From assembly GCF_900116295.1 (NCBI RefSeq), contig NZ_FPAF01000003.1, positions 186,001 through 250,000 of the forward strand: a stretch of DNA of 64,000 nt, read 5' to 3'. The notes under the pieces are model-generated. The model made no database searches, was not told where the DNA came from, and saw only the letters and a program-made list of their open reading frames with translations. The translations under genes were made by a program, and so were the position numbers. Shown here piece after piece: positions 26,414-35,431 of this stretch; the stretch's first letter is position 1, and every line of letters starts with the position of its first letter. The stretch is from Bacillus sp. 103mf. GTDB lineage: Bacteria > Bacillota > Bacilli > Bacillales > Bacillaceae_G.

Positions 26414-26539
26414 ATGACTTTTTCCTTTCCGACAGTTGCTCATCAAAATGAACAGCAGGATATAATAGTATATCATAATACGGACAGTAATGCGCAAAAT
26501 CCTCAGGTTCATCCCGCTAATAGAAATCTTTTAAATTAG
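26414..26539 (+). CDS. Hypothetical short ORF or gene end (41 aa)
   Basis: An ORF starting MTFSFPTVAHQNEQQDIIVY with a polar, Asn-rich end, closed by TAG and then a clear terminator. There is no Shine-Dalgarno before the ATG, so it may be the remaining 3' end of a longer lost gene. I do not recognise it. Confidence 0.3.
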   Translation: MTFSFPTVAHQNEQQDIIVYHNTDSNAQNPQVHPANRNLLN

Positions 26540-26540
26540 A

Positions 26541-26575
26541 AAAAAGAGTCCTTCACAGTTAGGACTCTTTTAATT
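26541..26575 (+). terminator. Intrinsic terminator
   Basis: AAAAAGAGTCC and GGACTCTTTT pair around TTCACAGTTA. The next 200 bp (26576-26775) are AT-rich and I see nothing in them. Confidence 0.85.
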
Positions 26576-26775
26576 TTTGCTGATATTTTAAAAAACTACT
26601 TCTACAAGAATAAAAGAATAGTTATAAATTTAACTATATAAGGATTAATATATGTATTTGGGTGTGACAAACATTTAAGTATTGTTTTTTAAAAAAAATA
26701 TATGAATTGTTATATTTTAGTTTCGCGTTGCATAAAAAGAAAAAAGTTCGAGATATGAAAAATTTTGTGATTATA

Positions 26776-26932
26776 TTTATCCCGCATTAACGGGCAGTAA
26801 GACCCCCACCTCAAGATTCAGAGAGAAACGAGGAAGATAGGTGGGGGATAACTGCCCGTAAAAGCCCGATTGGTTCAACTAACCGTCAGTGGGGGATGAA
26901 GAAAACTCCCACTGACGGAAGTTTCACTTTAT
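26776..26932 (+). repeat. bcr1-like repeat, copy C (full length)
   Basis: 157 bp between TTTAT and TTTAT with the same internal hairpins as copy B (GACCCCCACCTC/AGGTGGGGG, AAAGCCCGATTGG, and the CCGTCAGTGGGGG arm). It ends six bases before the -35 element of the ECF41-like promoter of the epimerase gene. Confidence 0.92.
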
Positions 26933-26937
26933 AGTTA

Positions 26938-26964
26938 TGTCACACATTACATGATCAATTTGTC
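26938..26964 (+). promoter_or_regulatory. ECF41-type promoter of the epimerase gene
   Basis: TGTCACA, 16 bases, TGTC (then TTA). The known ECF41 promoter is TGTCACA-N16-CGTC. It lies about 100 bp before the ATG of the epimerase, a typical ECF41 target, and the same 16-base spacing recurs at 30373-30399. Confidence 0.7.
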
Positions 26965-27066
26965 TTAAATATGGACGTGAAAAAAAGAGTACATTTTATA
27001 GTCGTTTTTTCATTCTAAAGGTGCCGAATTATTAAATTTTAAAAAACGTATTAGGGAGGAATAGAA

Positions 27067-27918
27067 ATGAAAATTTTTCTTGCCGGAGCAACTGGTGTAA
27101 TCGGACGCTCTTTAATTCCTTTGTTAGTACAGGAGGGCCACGATGTGTTCGGAATGATTCGTGATGAATCAAAGGCAAGCACAATTACAAAATTGGGTGC
27201 AAAGCCCGTGGTGGCCGATGCATTTGATCGAGATGCTGTATTCACTGCATTGCAAAATAGTCAGCCAGATGTAGTGATTCATCAACTTACATCGTTAAGT
27301 GGAGGGAGTTCGGTAGATAATGCAAAGATGCGAATGGAGGGGACAGAAAATCTTGTAGATGCTGCAAAATCAGCAGGAGTTCGTCGAATGATTGCACAAA
27401 GCATTTCATGGGCATATGATCCGGGAGAGGGACCTGCTACAGAAGAAGACATGTTAGACATTACAGCACCGTTTCCGCGAAAAACGACGATAGAAGGTAT
27501 TATGACGTTAGAAGAAAAGGTGTCTCAAATGCCGGAATTTGTGATTCTTCGTTACGGAACGCTCTATGGTCCGGGAACTTGGTATGCAATAGATGGAATG
27601 ATTGCGAATCAAGTACGACGACAAGAAATGGCAGCAACTGATGGTGTAGCTTCTTTTCTACATGTAGACGATGCAGCAAGAGCAGCACTACTGGCACTAG
27701 ATTGGCCATCTGGTCCGGTCAATATTGTCGATGACCATCCTGCACCAGGACATGTTTGGTTGCCTGTTTATGCTTCTGCCATCGGTGCACCTGAGCCTTC
27801 TTTTCAAGTTAGTAGTAATCGTGGTGAGCGCGGCGCTTCTAATACTAAAGCTCGAAAAGAATATGGGTGGGAGCCCATTCATCCTTTTTGGTTTAAAGGG
27901 TTTCAATATCATTTGTAG
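27067..27918 (+). CDS. NAD(P)-dependent epimerase/dehydratase (extended SDR)
   Basis: A 283-aa Rossmann-fold protein. The nucleotide site GATGVIGRSL is at residues 7-16, and an atypical catalytic area holds SISWAY near 114 and RYGTLYGPG near 161. The substrate is unknown. Proteins of this kind are often encoded beside ECF41 sigma factors (the carboxymuconolactone decarboxylase/oxidoreductase/epimerase set) and are their regulated targets. Here the sigma gene follows about 230 bp downstream, and an ECF41-like promoter precedes. The start has GGGAGGAATAGAA ahead of ATG. Confidence 0.85.
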   Translation: MKIFLAGATGVIGRSLIPLLVQEGHDVFGMIRDESKASTITKLGAKPVVADAFDRDAVFTALQNSQPDVVIHQLTSLSGGSSVDNAKMRMEGTENLVDAAKSAGVRRMIAQSISWAYDPGEGPATEEDMLDITAPFPRKTTIEGIMTLEEKVSQMPEFVILRYGTLYGPGTWYAIDGMIANQVRRQEMAATDGVASFLHVDDAARAALLALDWPSGPVNIVDDHPAPGHVWLPVYASAIGAPEPSFQVSSNRGERGASNTKARKEYGWEPIHPFWFKGFQYHL

Positions 27919-27926
27919 AATCTATT

Positions 27927-28011
27927 ATTATATACAAATTGTTAGGTAAGCGAGAGCGTCTGGTCATGCACCAAGGCGGTCAGCCCCCTTGTCTGCCACG
28001 TGTAATAAAAA
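27927..28011 (+). repeat. MITE-like repeat B, copy 3 (degenerate, shortened)
   Basis: TATACAAATTGTTAGG, AGCGAGAGCGTCTGGTCATG, then CAAGGCGGTCAG and CTGCCACGTG, matching the central part of the other copies with several changes. The right half is missing. Confidence 0.7.
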
Positions 28012-28175
28012 AATCAAAACAGATTCATCCAGTTAGTAATTTTGTTATAAATATTATTTTTTTAAAATATCTTTTGAGAAATTTGCATAGGTAGGCCCTA
28101 GGAAATTTTTTCTAGGGTATTTGTGGTTGTATATAATGCTAAAATTTGGGTGAGTTAGCTTCGAGGAGGGGTAAG

Positions 28176-29072
28176 GTGGAAGAACATCATTTAGACATAA
28201 ATAAATTGTATATAGCATACAAATCTTATTTTATTGCTATTGCATATAAAATGCTTGGATCGATAAGTGATGCTGAAGATATTGTTCAAGATACATTTCT
28301 AAAGCTACAGATGAATGAGATTCACTTAACCGATATTAACAATATAAAGTCGTATATAAGTAGAATGGTTGTAAATCGTTGTATTAATGAATTGTAATCA
28401 AGCCGAAAAAAAAGAGAAACTTATGTTGGTACGTGGCTGCCAGAGCCGATTGTACAGGACATGAAATGGGATCCTTCAGAGGAAATCATGCAAGATGACC
28501 AACTACATTATACATTTGTTGTTCTTATGGAAAAACTCTCGGCCACAGAGCGAGCGGTTTATGTTCTAAAAGAAGCGTTAGATTTAAAACATAGTGAAAT
28601 CGCAGACTTACTCCATATAACGGAGATGAATTGCCGTAAAGTGTTTAGCCGTGCGAAGAAGAAAATGAATGTATCTTTTGATGAAAATTCTACATCATAC
28701 GAAATTCAACAAGAGCAAATTCATAAGTTTATTTTTGCCTTATCGAGAGGCAACGTTCAAGAAATTTCAGCGATTCTTACTAGCGATGTAACCCTTATTG
28801 CAGATGGAGGAGGGAATGTTGTTACAGCTATTAATCAAATTATTAGTAAAGAGCGCGTGCTGAGTTTGTTATCTGCAATTGCTACAAAATTTTTCATAGG
28901 AAAAAAAGCACAAGCAGTCATAGTAAACAATGAGCCAGGCGTTCTCATATTAAAAGATGAAGAGGTCGTCGGTGTCTTCAGTTTTGCTTGGAAGCAAAAT
29001 ACGAATCAGATTGAACAAATTTTTTATGTTGTAAATCCTGATAAGCTGGGGCGCGTTATTATACAACGTTAA
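28176..29072 (+). pseudogene. ECF41-type sigma factor with fused SnoaL-like domain, broken by an in-frame stop
   Basis: Region 2 (FIAIAYKMLGSISDAEDIVQ) runs into TAA at 28395-28397. The same frame then goes on without shift through SSRKKRETYVGTWLPEP, region 4 (KLSATERAVYVLKEALDL) and a SnoaL-like C-terminal domain with DGGG and NPDKL. The linker WLPEP, DGGG and NPDKL marks are those of group ECF41. A single base change from a Lys, Gln or Glu codon would explain the stop. The start is GTG 28176 after GAGGAGGGG. The usual DGGGK reads DGGGN. Separate expression of the second half from ATG 28461 seems unlikely because no Shine-Dalgarno precedes it. Confidence 0.85.
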
Positions 29073-29140
29073 GGGCGTAGAGTTGTTCTAAAAGTTGTGA
29101 GAGAACTGTTAGAGCAACTCTTATTTATATTGTTTGCAAA

Positions 29141-30337
29141 CTAATCATTTTGATTAACTGGTATCTTTTCGCAGAAATGGTGTTGCTTTTTTCGTAAAAA
29201 AAGTGATGTTAGGATAGACAAAAATAAGATAGAGAAAATAGTAAGTACAACATATTTAAACATCATTTTTGTCCCGATATACGGGCCTATACTAGATCCT
29301 AAAAATAAAGTAAATGTATAAAGTGCCATTGCAACTCCTTTTTCCTTCCCGCTTATTTGTCCAATATGAAAAATGATAGAAGGTAGTACGATTGAAATTC
29401 CTGCCCCAAATAGGATTGTAGTGATAGAGAGAAAATAAATATGATCCCATTTCAAGAACAAAAGTACTCCTGTGCACGTGATTATAAGTCCTAATGTCAT
29501 CATTCTTGGGGCTTTCGTACGTGTAATAAAGTTATTCATAAAAGGAGAAATAGACATTCCGATTATGCCAAGGCATTGAAAGAGCAAAATTTCATGACTT
29601 GTAAGGTGATACATTTGGATTAATAAGTGATGTAAAGAACTATAAATGGCAACGAATGAAAGAAACTGCGTAAAGGTAATCGCAAGACAAATTGCCATGT
29701 AACGATTTCGAAATAATGTAAACATATCAAACCAGTATGCCATAGATAATGGACGATTACTTTTGATAGATGCAGGCAGAATGAAATATAAAATTGCCCC
29801 ACATAAAAGATGAATGAAAGCGAAAAAATAAAAAAGACTAGGAAAAGCGTATTGAGATATAAACCAATTACTGAGTATTTGTCCTAATAGGCTAGACATG
29901 GTAAATACTGTGCTTAAAATCCCAATAACATAGCCTTGACGCTCTGGAATAAACAATTCGAATGCATATGCAAGCGCTAAAGGCGTAAACGTAGCTGCTA
30001 CTAGTCCTTGCAAAGCTCTAAGAAACAAAAATAAGTTGTATACTTTGCAAAAGCTAATCGTCAGCGTACAAAAGGACAAAGCGAATAGACCGAGAACTAA
30101 TATATTTTTCTTCCCAAATCGATTGGATAGAGGAGCGAAAATTAAGAATCCAATGGCGTAGAAAATGGAAAATATGCTGCTTGAGAGATAGGCAACATTT
30201 TTAGGAATTTGAAAATAGAATATAAGTTGACTTTCGATTGGAATCATGATGAATCCTTGAGAAACGACACTGATCCCAGCAGTGCAAAATACAAATATGT
30301 ATAACCATTCAGGAACTTTATTTGTTAAATTACTCAT
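29141..30337 (-). CDS. MFS transporter (YnfM-like)
   Basis: A 398-aa major facilitator with twelve hydrophobic helices and the motif A-like APLSNRFGKKNILVLG near residue 67. A proline- and alanine-rich helix (RALQGLVAATFTPLALAYAF) lies near 107, as in YnfM/arabinose-efflux-like exporters. The substrate is unknown. The start follows GGAGGATCTCC. On the minus strand an ECF41-like promoter (30399-30373) lies 36 bp before the start, so this gene may belong with the epimerase to the regulon of the broken sigma factor. Confidence 0.85.
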   Translation of the reverse strand: MSNLTNKVPEWLYIFVFCTAGISVVSQGFIMIPIESQLIFYFQIPKNVAYLSSSIFSIFYAIGFLIFAPLSNRFGKKNILVLGLFALSFCTLTISFCKVYNLFLFLRALQGLVAATFTPLALAYAFELFIPERQGYVIGILSTVFTMSSLLGQILSNWFISQYAFPSLFYFFAFIHLLCGAILYFILPASIKSNRPLSMAYWFDMFTLFRNRYMAICLAITFTQFLSFVAIYSSLHHLLIQMYHLTSHEILLFQCLGIIGMSISPFMNNFITRTKAPRMMTLGLIITCTGVLLFLKWDHIYFLSITTILFGAGISIVLPSIIFHIGQISGKEKGVAMALYTFTLFLGSSIGPYIGTKMMFKYVVLTIFSILFLSILTSLFLRKKQHHFCEKIPVNQND

Positions 30338-30372
30338 GGAGATCCTCCTTTATATTTAGTCTTTATTAATAA

Positions 30373-30399
30373 GACACGATAATTTGTTGAAGTGTGACA
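30373..30399 (-). promoter_or_regulatory. ECF41-type promoter of the MFS gene
   Basis: On the minus strand: TGTCACA, exactly 16 bases, TGTC followed by TTA, the same arrangement as the promoter at 26938-26964. Confidence 0.65.
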
Positions 30400-30456
30400 C
30401 ATGTTATTTTGTGAATACACAAAATAAAGAATTGAAAAATATTTTAAAAATTTTTG

Positions 30457-30484
30457 TTGACTTTCTTATTTTTTTGTATAGAAT
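30457..30484 (+). promoter_or_regulatory. Promoter of the asnA T-box leader
   Basis: TTGACT and TAGAAT separated by 16 bases, just before the T-box. Confidence 0.55.
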
Positions 30485-30490
30485 AAACTT

Positions 30491-30806
30491 TAATAAAATG
30501 TTTCAGAGATGTGACAGTAAAATGACTGTGAAAGGAAGAGTAGTAATAGGACGTAGTCCAAGCGAGTCAGGGATGGTGTGAGCCTGATACGAAGCCTGTT
30601 ATGAAGAACCTCCTGGAGTCGCTAACCGAAATCCTTTTTAGGAAAGTAGACTTAGCCGGGAACTTCGCCGTTACAAGAAGAACAGTATCGAGTTATCTCT
30701 AATCTCCGTACTGATAAGTGAGCAACCTCTGTTGCTAATTTGGGTGGTACCGCGGAACCAAAGTCTTTCGTCCCAGTTTTTTGGGAAAGAAGGGCTTTTT
30801 TTATTG
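30491..30806 (+). promoter_or_regulatory. T-box riboswitch (asparagine) before asnA
   Basis: The T-box sequence TGGGTGGTACCGCGG is at 30741-30755, with a long stem I region before it. A terminator with seven T (about 30764-30800) follows. The probable specifier codon AAC is at 30607-30609 in GAAGAACCTCC, which fits asparagine. Uncharged tRNA-Asn should stabilise the antiterminator and allow asnA transcription. Confidence 0.92.
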
Positions 30807-30850
30807 GTTTCTTTCCTCATTACATCAAAACATTTTAGGAGGAAAACATC

Positions 30851-31834
30851 ATGTATCAAACATTAATGACAGTAAGAGAAACACAAATCGCAATTAAGGA
30901 AGTTAAAACATTTTTTGAAGAGCAATTATCAAAACGTCTTGGGTTATTCCGTGTATCTGCACCATTATTTGTAACGAAAAAATCAGGATTAAACGATCAT
31001 TTAAACGGTGTGGAGCGCCCAATTGAATTTGATATGCTGCATTCAGGAGAAGAGTTAGAAATTGTACATTCACTAGCAAAATGGAAACGATTCGCTTTGC
31101 ATGAATATGGATATGAAGCTGGTGAAGGGTTATATACAAACATGAACGCAATTCGCCGCGATGAAGAATTGGATGCAACGCATTCTATTTACGTGGATCA
31201 ATGGGATTGGGAAAAAATTATTCAAAAAGAATGGCGTACAGTAGATTATTTACAAGAAACAGTACGGATAATTTACGGAATATTCAAAGATTTAGAGAGC
31301 TATTTGTTTGAAAAATATCCGTTCCTTGGTAAGTATTTACCAGAAGATATCGTATTTATCACATCACAAGAGCTTGAGGATAAATACCCAGAATTAACAC
31401 CGAAGGATCGTGAGCATGCGATTGCGAAAGAACACGGTGCCGTCTTTATTAGCGGGATTGGCGGGGCGCTTTGCTCTGGGGAAAAACATGATGGACGCGC
31501 ATCGGACTATGATGATTGGAAATTGAACGGAGATATTTTATTCTGGCATCCAGTATTGCAGTCTTCATTTGAGTTATCATCGATGGGCATTCGCGTTGAC
31601 AGCAAATCTCTTGATGAACAATTAACAATAACAGGGGAAGACTTCAAACGTGAATACGATTTCCATAAAGGAATTTTAGAAGATGTACTGCCGTTAACAC
31701 TTGGTGGTGGCATTGGACAATCAAGAATGTGCATGTACTTTTTACGTAAAGCACATATTGGTGAAGTGCAGTCTTCAGTGTGGCCAGATGAAATGCGCGA
31801 AGAGTGCAAAAAGCAAAACATTCACTTGTTCTAA
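30851..31834 (+). CDS. asnA: Aspartate-ammonia ligase (asparagine synthetase A)
   Basis: A 327-aa AsnA protein, related to class II aminoacyl-tRNA synthetases, which makes asparagine from aspartate, ammonia and ATP. Visible parts: [20 protein letters not shown] near residue 34, [14 protein letters not shown] near 109 and the C-terminal [16 protein letters not shown] near 281. The length is normal. The start follows TTAGGAGGAAAACATC. It is controlled by the upstream asparagine T-box and ends at a bidirectional terminator shared with lysC. Confidence 0.96.
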   Translation: MYQTLMTVRETQIAIKEVKTFFEEQLSKRLGLFRVSAPLFVTKKSGLNDHLNGVERPIEFDMLHSGEELEIVHSLAKWKRFALHEYGYEAGEGLYTNMNAIRRDEELDATHSIYVDQWDWEKIIQKEWRTVDYLQETVRIIYGIFKDLESYLFEKYPFLGKYLPEDIVFITSQELEDKYPELTPKDREHAIAKEHGAVFISGIGGALCSGEKHDGRASDYDDWKLNGDILFWHPVLQSSFELSSMGIRVDSKSLDEQLTITGEDFKREYDFHKGILEDVLPLTLGGGIGQSRMCMYFLRKAHIGEVQSSVWPDEMREECKKQNIHLF

Positions 31835-31868
31835 AAGACCGAGCTTTAGAGACTAGACTATTTTTCAT

Positions 31869-31985
31869 GTCGAATATTGCTGGAAAATCTTTATATTGTG
31901 TCGAATCGCCGATATATTTTAAGAAACGGTCGATATATTGTAAAAAGCGCCGATAAAAGTACCATTTCCGCCGATATATCGGCGG
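31869..31985. repeat. Degenerate CGATATAT array with about 21-bp spacing
   Basis: CGATATAT or CGATAAAA occurs at 31910, 31931, 31951 and 31972, with weaker TCGAAT starts at 31869 and 31901. The last unit sits in the perfect palindrome CCGCCGATATATCGGCGG (31968-31985). It lies between convergent asnA and lysC. Confidence 0.5.
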
Positions 31986-31993
31986 ATAAGTAA

Positions 31994-32048
31994 GAAGGAA
32001 CCGATCTCCGAAAAGCACCTACGTACTTTTGGAGTCGGTCCTTGTTTT
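31994..32048. terminator. Bidirectional terminator between asnA and lysC
   Basis: AAGGAACCGATCTCC pairs with GGAGTCGGTCCTT, and AAAAG with CTTTT further in; a seven-T run follows on the plus strand. Confidence 0.8.
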
Positions 32049-32050
32049 TT

Positions 32051-33280
32051 TCAATTTACTGATGCAAAACGCTTAATTTTTGCCATAAACGATTCATGAA
32101 GTGCTTCGACACCTTTTACTAAATGATGGCGGTCGATTACGACAGATACTTTAATTTCTGATGTACTTACCATTTTAATGGGAATATCTTCTTCTTGTAA
32201 TGTTGAGAACATTTTCGCAGCGACACCTGGATTAGATACCATACCTGATCCAACGATCGATACTTTTGCTAAATGGTTTTCATACTCTACAGATTCATAT
32301 TGCATAGATTCACGATTTTCTTCTAAAACCGCTAGTGTTTCTTTTAAATCATTTGAATGAATAGAGAAGGATAAATGTACAGTTCCTTCATTTGTAATAC
32401 TTTGAATGATAATGTCTACATTAATATGAGCACTTGCTAATGTAGAGAAGACTGCGGAAAGTTTTCCTGCTTGTAGGCCTTTCATTGTTACACGTGTAAT
32501 ATTATCTTCAAATGCAATGCCTTTTACGATTGATTGTTGTTCCATGTTACATTCTCCCCTTACGATTGTTCCGTTTTCTTGTTCCATGCTTGAGCGAACT
32601 TCTAACATAACGTTATGATTTTTTGCAAATTCGACTGCTCTTGGGTGAAGTACACCAGCGCCTAAATTTGCAAGTTCTAACATTTCATCATAGGAAATTT
32701 CATCTAATTTGTAAGCGTCTTTTACAACGCGAGGATCAGTTGTATAAACACCTGTTACATCAGTATAAATATCACATTTTGTTGCTTGTAATGCTGCAGC
32801 TAACGCAACTGCAGTTGTATCAGAACCGCCGCGGCCAAGCGTTGTAATTTCCTGATCTCTGCTTAATCCTTGGAAACCAGCTACAACAACAATCGTTCCT
32901 TTTTGTACATAAGATTGAATGCGCTCTATATTTATGTCGATAATTCTTGCGCTGCCGTGTACGGGCTCTGTTGTAATACCAGCTTGCCAGCCAGTGAATG
33001 AAATTGCCTCATACCCTTTTGTTTGCAAGGCCATTGTTAATAAAGAAATTGAAATTTGCTCACCTGTTGTAAGTAACATGTCCATTTCTCGTTTACTAGG
33101 TTGATCTGTAATACTAGCAGCTAAAGATACTAATTCATCTGTACTATGTCCCATTGCAGAAACGACCGCTATAATTCCGTGTCCTCTTTCATATTCCTCA
33201 ATGATCAAATCGGCAACATGTTGAATCCGTTCGATATTTCCGACAGATGTACCACCAAATTTTTGAACAATAATCTCCAT
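32051..33280 (-). CDS. lysC: Aspartate kinase (lysine-regulated type)
   Basis: A 409-aa aspartokinase, catalysing the first step from aspartate to lysine, threonine and methionine. KFGGTSVG is at residues 7-14, TTGEQISISLL near 70, GRGGSDTTAVALAAAL near 148 and YTDVTGVYTTDPR near 172. Two ACT domains fill the C-terminal third and bind the feedback amino acid. An L-box riboswitch and two terminators precede it on the minus strand, so lysine controls transcription. A weak AAGAGGG lies just before the ATG. Confidence 0.94.
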   Translation of the reverse strand: MEIIVQKFGGTSVGNIERIQHVADLIIEEYERGHGIIAVVSAMGHSTDELVSLAASITDQPSKREMDMLLTTGEQISISLLTMALQTKGYEAISFTGWQAGITTEPVHGSARIIDINIERIQSYVQKGTIVVVAGFQGLSRDQEITTLGRGGSDTTAVALAAALQATKCDIYTDVTGVYTTDPRVVKDAYKLDEISYDEMLELANLGAGVLHPRAVEFAKNHNVMLEVRSSMEQENGTIVRGECNMEQQSIVKGIAFEDNITRVTMKGLQAGKLSAVFSTLASAHINVDIIIQSITNEGTVHLSFSIHSNDLKETLAVLEENRESMQYESVEYENHLAKVSIVGSGMVSNPGVAAKMFSTLQEEDIPIKMVSTSEIKVSVVIDRHHLVKGVEALHESFMAKIKRFASVN

Positions 33281-33383
33281 GATAAGAGCCCTCTTTCAAG
33301 TTAATATAGATAAATAAATTAGGAAAAATGTTGTTAAACATAAGATGGGAAATATAGATCTTCCTGTAAGTTATCGAAAGCAA

Positions 33384-33412
33384 ATAAAAAACACCATCTC
33401 AAATAGGTGAGG
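33384..33412 (-). terminator. Second terminator in the lysC leader
   Basis: Minus strand: CACCATC and GATGGTG arms followed by six T. It is enclosed by a longer inverted pair, TTCCTGTAA (33361-33369) and TTACAGGAA (33422-33430). Confidence 0.75.
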
Positions 33413-33469
33413 ATGGTGCTATTACAGGAAAAAGGAAACAGAAAACGGAGCTAATAAAAAAACCGCCAA

Positions 33470-33509
33470 AAAAGAAGATGATCATAAAAAAACATGATCT
33501 CTCTTTTTT
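33470..33509 (-). terminator. L-box expression-platform terminator
   Basis: Minus strand: GAGAGATCATG and ATGATCATCTTC pair around a T-rich loop, followed by six T. Confidence 0.75.
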
Positions 33510-33524
33510 GTAGATAGCTCTTCA

Positions 33525-33700
33525 TATATACACCGCTGTATATATGACAGTTCTGTTTCTATTCGAAAACAGCCCCAATGTATATGCTCAGAGGCACATA
33601 TACATTTCGGCAACTTTTCCTTTCATCTACATTCACTGACAATCTCTGTGTCTCCTATAGAATACTCATAAAAGTTGCGACCTCTATCTCACGTCATTAG
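33525..33700 (-). promoter_or_regulatory. Lysine riboswitch (L-box) upstream of lysC
   Basis: Read on the minus strand, the conserved parts come in order: GAGGTCGCAACTTTTATGAG with AGTA-like, GGAAAAGTTGCCGAAATG, TTGGGGCTGTTT and AACAGAACTGTC. These are the L-box core blocks. Bound lysine should favour the terminator at 33470-33509 and switch lysC off. Confidence 0.9.
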
Positions 33701-33888
33701 GCGAGAGTAATTGGTTGTATGAAGTTGTTTGTAACATTTGTTCTATAGTAATCAAAATGTTGAGAGAAATCAAGTGGGTTATAAAAATTTTGAAAATTAA
33801 AATGGTTTATTGGTAAAATGAAAATGATATGAAATGTGGTTGAAAGGGGTAAATATTACAAATTTCACATATGGACGGGGGAGTGGGA

Positions 33889-34797
33889 ATGAAAAAACAA
33901 AACCCCATTTATGTAAAAACCGAAATAGAAACTACAATGGATGAACTTTGGAAGTATACACAAGATCCAAAGATACATACGGAATGGGATGCACGGTTTA
34001 CAGAAATATCGTATTTAGAGAAGAATCAAGACGAACCACAGCGTTTTTTATATAAAACAAAAATTGGTTTCGGACTTGAAATTGCTGGAGAAGGAGAATC
34101 AATAGGAGAATTACAAAAAGAAGGCGGGGAACGCATTTCGTCACTGAAATTTTGGACAGATAGTAAGCTTTCGTTAATTTCGGTAGGGAGAGGCTATTGG
34201 AAGTATACACCGAATGAGAATAAGGTTCGCTTTGAAACGCAGTATGATTATGAAACGAGGTTTGGAGGTATAGGAAGATTTATAGATTCATATATATTTC
34301 GTCCGTTATTAGGGTGGGCAACAGCTTGGAGTTTTGATGCCTTGAAATTGTGGTTAGAAAAAGGATTTCATCCGCGTTTATTATTAAAAAGAGCTATTAC
34401 ATATTATCTCATTTGCTTTTTGTTGTCTTTTGTGTGGATCTATCAAGGTCTTATTCCGAAAATTTTATATACTCATCCAGAAGAGGTACAGATGCTTTCC
34501 AAGCTTATTGTTTCAGAAAATTATGCTGCCGTAATAATTAAAATGGTTGGATTTTTGGAAATTGTGTTTGGGGTGATCTGGTTGTTACCTTTCCGAAAAC
34601 AGAAATTATTTTTTCTTCACACTTTTATAATATTAATATTGACAGCTGCGGCGGGATTTACAAATATCGCTAGCTTTATGCAACCTTTTAATCCGATTAC
34701 GTTAAACATCATATTAATTGGACTCTCAATAATCGGTTATCTGAATAGCAATAACTTACCGCAAGCGAAGAATTGTAAGAGAAGTAGAAAGGAGTAG
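33889..34797 (+). CDS. SRPBCC-like N-domain fused to DoxX-like membrane domain (YndG-like)
   Basis: A protein of about 302 aa. The first 150 residues look like a START/SRPBCC fold (KTEIETTMDELWKYTQDPKI and HTEWDARFTEISYLE), which often holds hydrophobic ligands. The rest has four helices of the DoxX-like kind (ITYYLICFLLSFVWIYQGLI, then ILYTHPEE). I chose ATG 33889, placed after GGGGGAGTGGGA, over the upstream ATG 33871. It is the first gene of a three-gene operon matching B. subtilis yndG-yndH-yndJ. Function unknown. Confidence 0.75.
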   Translation: MKKQNPIYVKTEIETTMDELWKYTQDPKIHTEWDARFTEISYLEKNQDEPQRFLYKTKIGFGLEIAGEGESIGELQKEGGERISSLKFWTDSKLSLISVGRGYWKYTPNENKVRFETQYDYETRFGGIGRFIDSYIFRPLLGWATAWSFDALKLWLEKGFHPRLLLKRAITYYLICFLLSFVWIYQGLIPKILYTHPEEVQMLSKLIVSENYAAVIIKMVGFLEIVFGVIWLLPFRKQKLFFLHTFIILILTAAAGFTNIASFMQPFNPITLNIILIGLSIIGYLNSNNLPQAKNCKRSRKE

Positions 34798-34801
34798 AAA
34801 A

Positions 34802-35431
34802 TTGACTTCCATTTACGAAACATTATTAGAAGAATCCTATCATCAGTTACACCCAAAGTTACAAAAACGGTATGCAATTACAGAAGAATATAGTTTTACA
34901 GGTGAAGGGAGGATGGACGAAATTACAGAAGGTTCTGCTGCTGTAAGAATGTTTTTAAAAGTAGCAGCAAAATTCCGGATGTTCTTTTCAGAAAGAGGGA
35001 CAGAAGTACCATTTATTATCCAAAATAAAGCAGAGAAAGACAGTAAAGGAGAGATATTTGTAAGATGGAATCGAATGTTTTTGTTCGGTGAAAAAAAGCG
35101 TTATTTTCATGCTGTTATGTATTTGAATGGTAAACAAAATGAAATTGTCGATTATTTTGGTGAACCGCATTTGCTCGTATCGACGCTAGCGTTTCACGTT
35201 GATGCAAAAGGAGCGATGCATATTTCATCTAAAAAACAATGGTTCTACTTATGCGGAATGAAGATTCCGTTGCCAAAGTTTTTATATGGACAGGCAAAGA
35301 TTATAGAAAGTTATGATGATGAATTAGATTGTTATCGGATACATGTACAAGTACAAAATCCATTATTAGGACCGCTTTTCTCCTATAAGGGAACGTTTAG
35401 AGAAAGGGATATAAATTTATGCGAAATATAA
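34802..35431 (+). CDS. DUF4166 family protein (YndH-like)
   Basis: A 209-aa soluble protein. The stretch FSERGTEVPFIIQNKAEKDS with VRWNRMFLFGEKKRYFHAVM, and the end NPLLGPLFSYKGTF, are typical of DUF4166. It starts at TTG 34802 after AAAGGAG, 4 bp past the previous stop, and overlaps the next gene by 13 bp. The middle of a tightly packed operon; function unknown. Confidence 0.75.
   Translation: MTSIYETLLEESYHQLHPKLQKRYAITEEYSFTGEGRMDEITEGSAAVRMFLKVAAKFRMFFSERGTEVPFIIQNKAEKDSKGEIFVRWNRMFLFGEKKRYFHAVMYLNGKQNEIVDYFGEPHLLVSTLAFHVDAKGAMHISSKKQWFYLCGMKIPLPKFLYGQAKIIESYDDELDCYRIHVQVQNPLLGPLFSYKGTFRERDINLCEI

Noticed and set aside
28461-29072. Second half of the broken sigma gene as a separate functional gene
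   Set aside because: ATG 28461 has no Shine-Dalgarno, and the product would lack region 2, which contacts core polymerase and the -10 element.
31869-31985. CRISPR array
   Set aside because: Repeated units are short (about 8 bp), degenerate and spaced 20-22 bp with no true spacers, and no cas genes are present.
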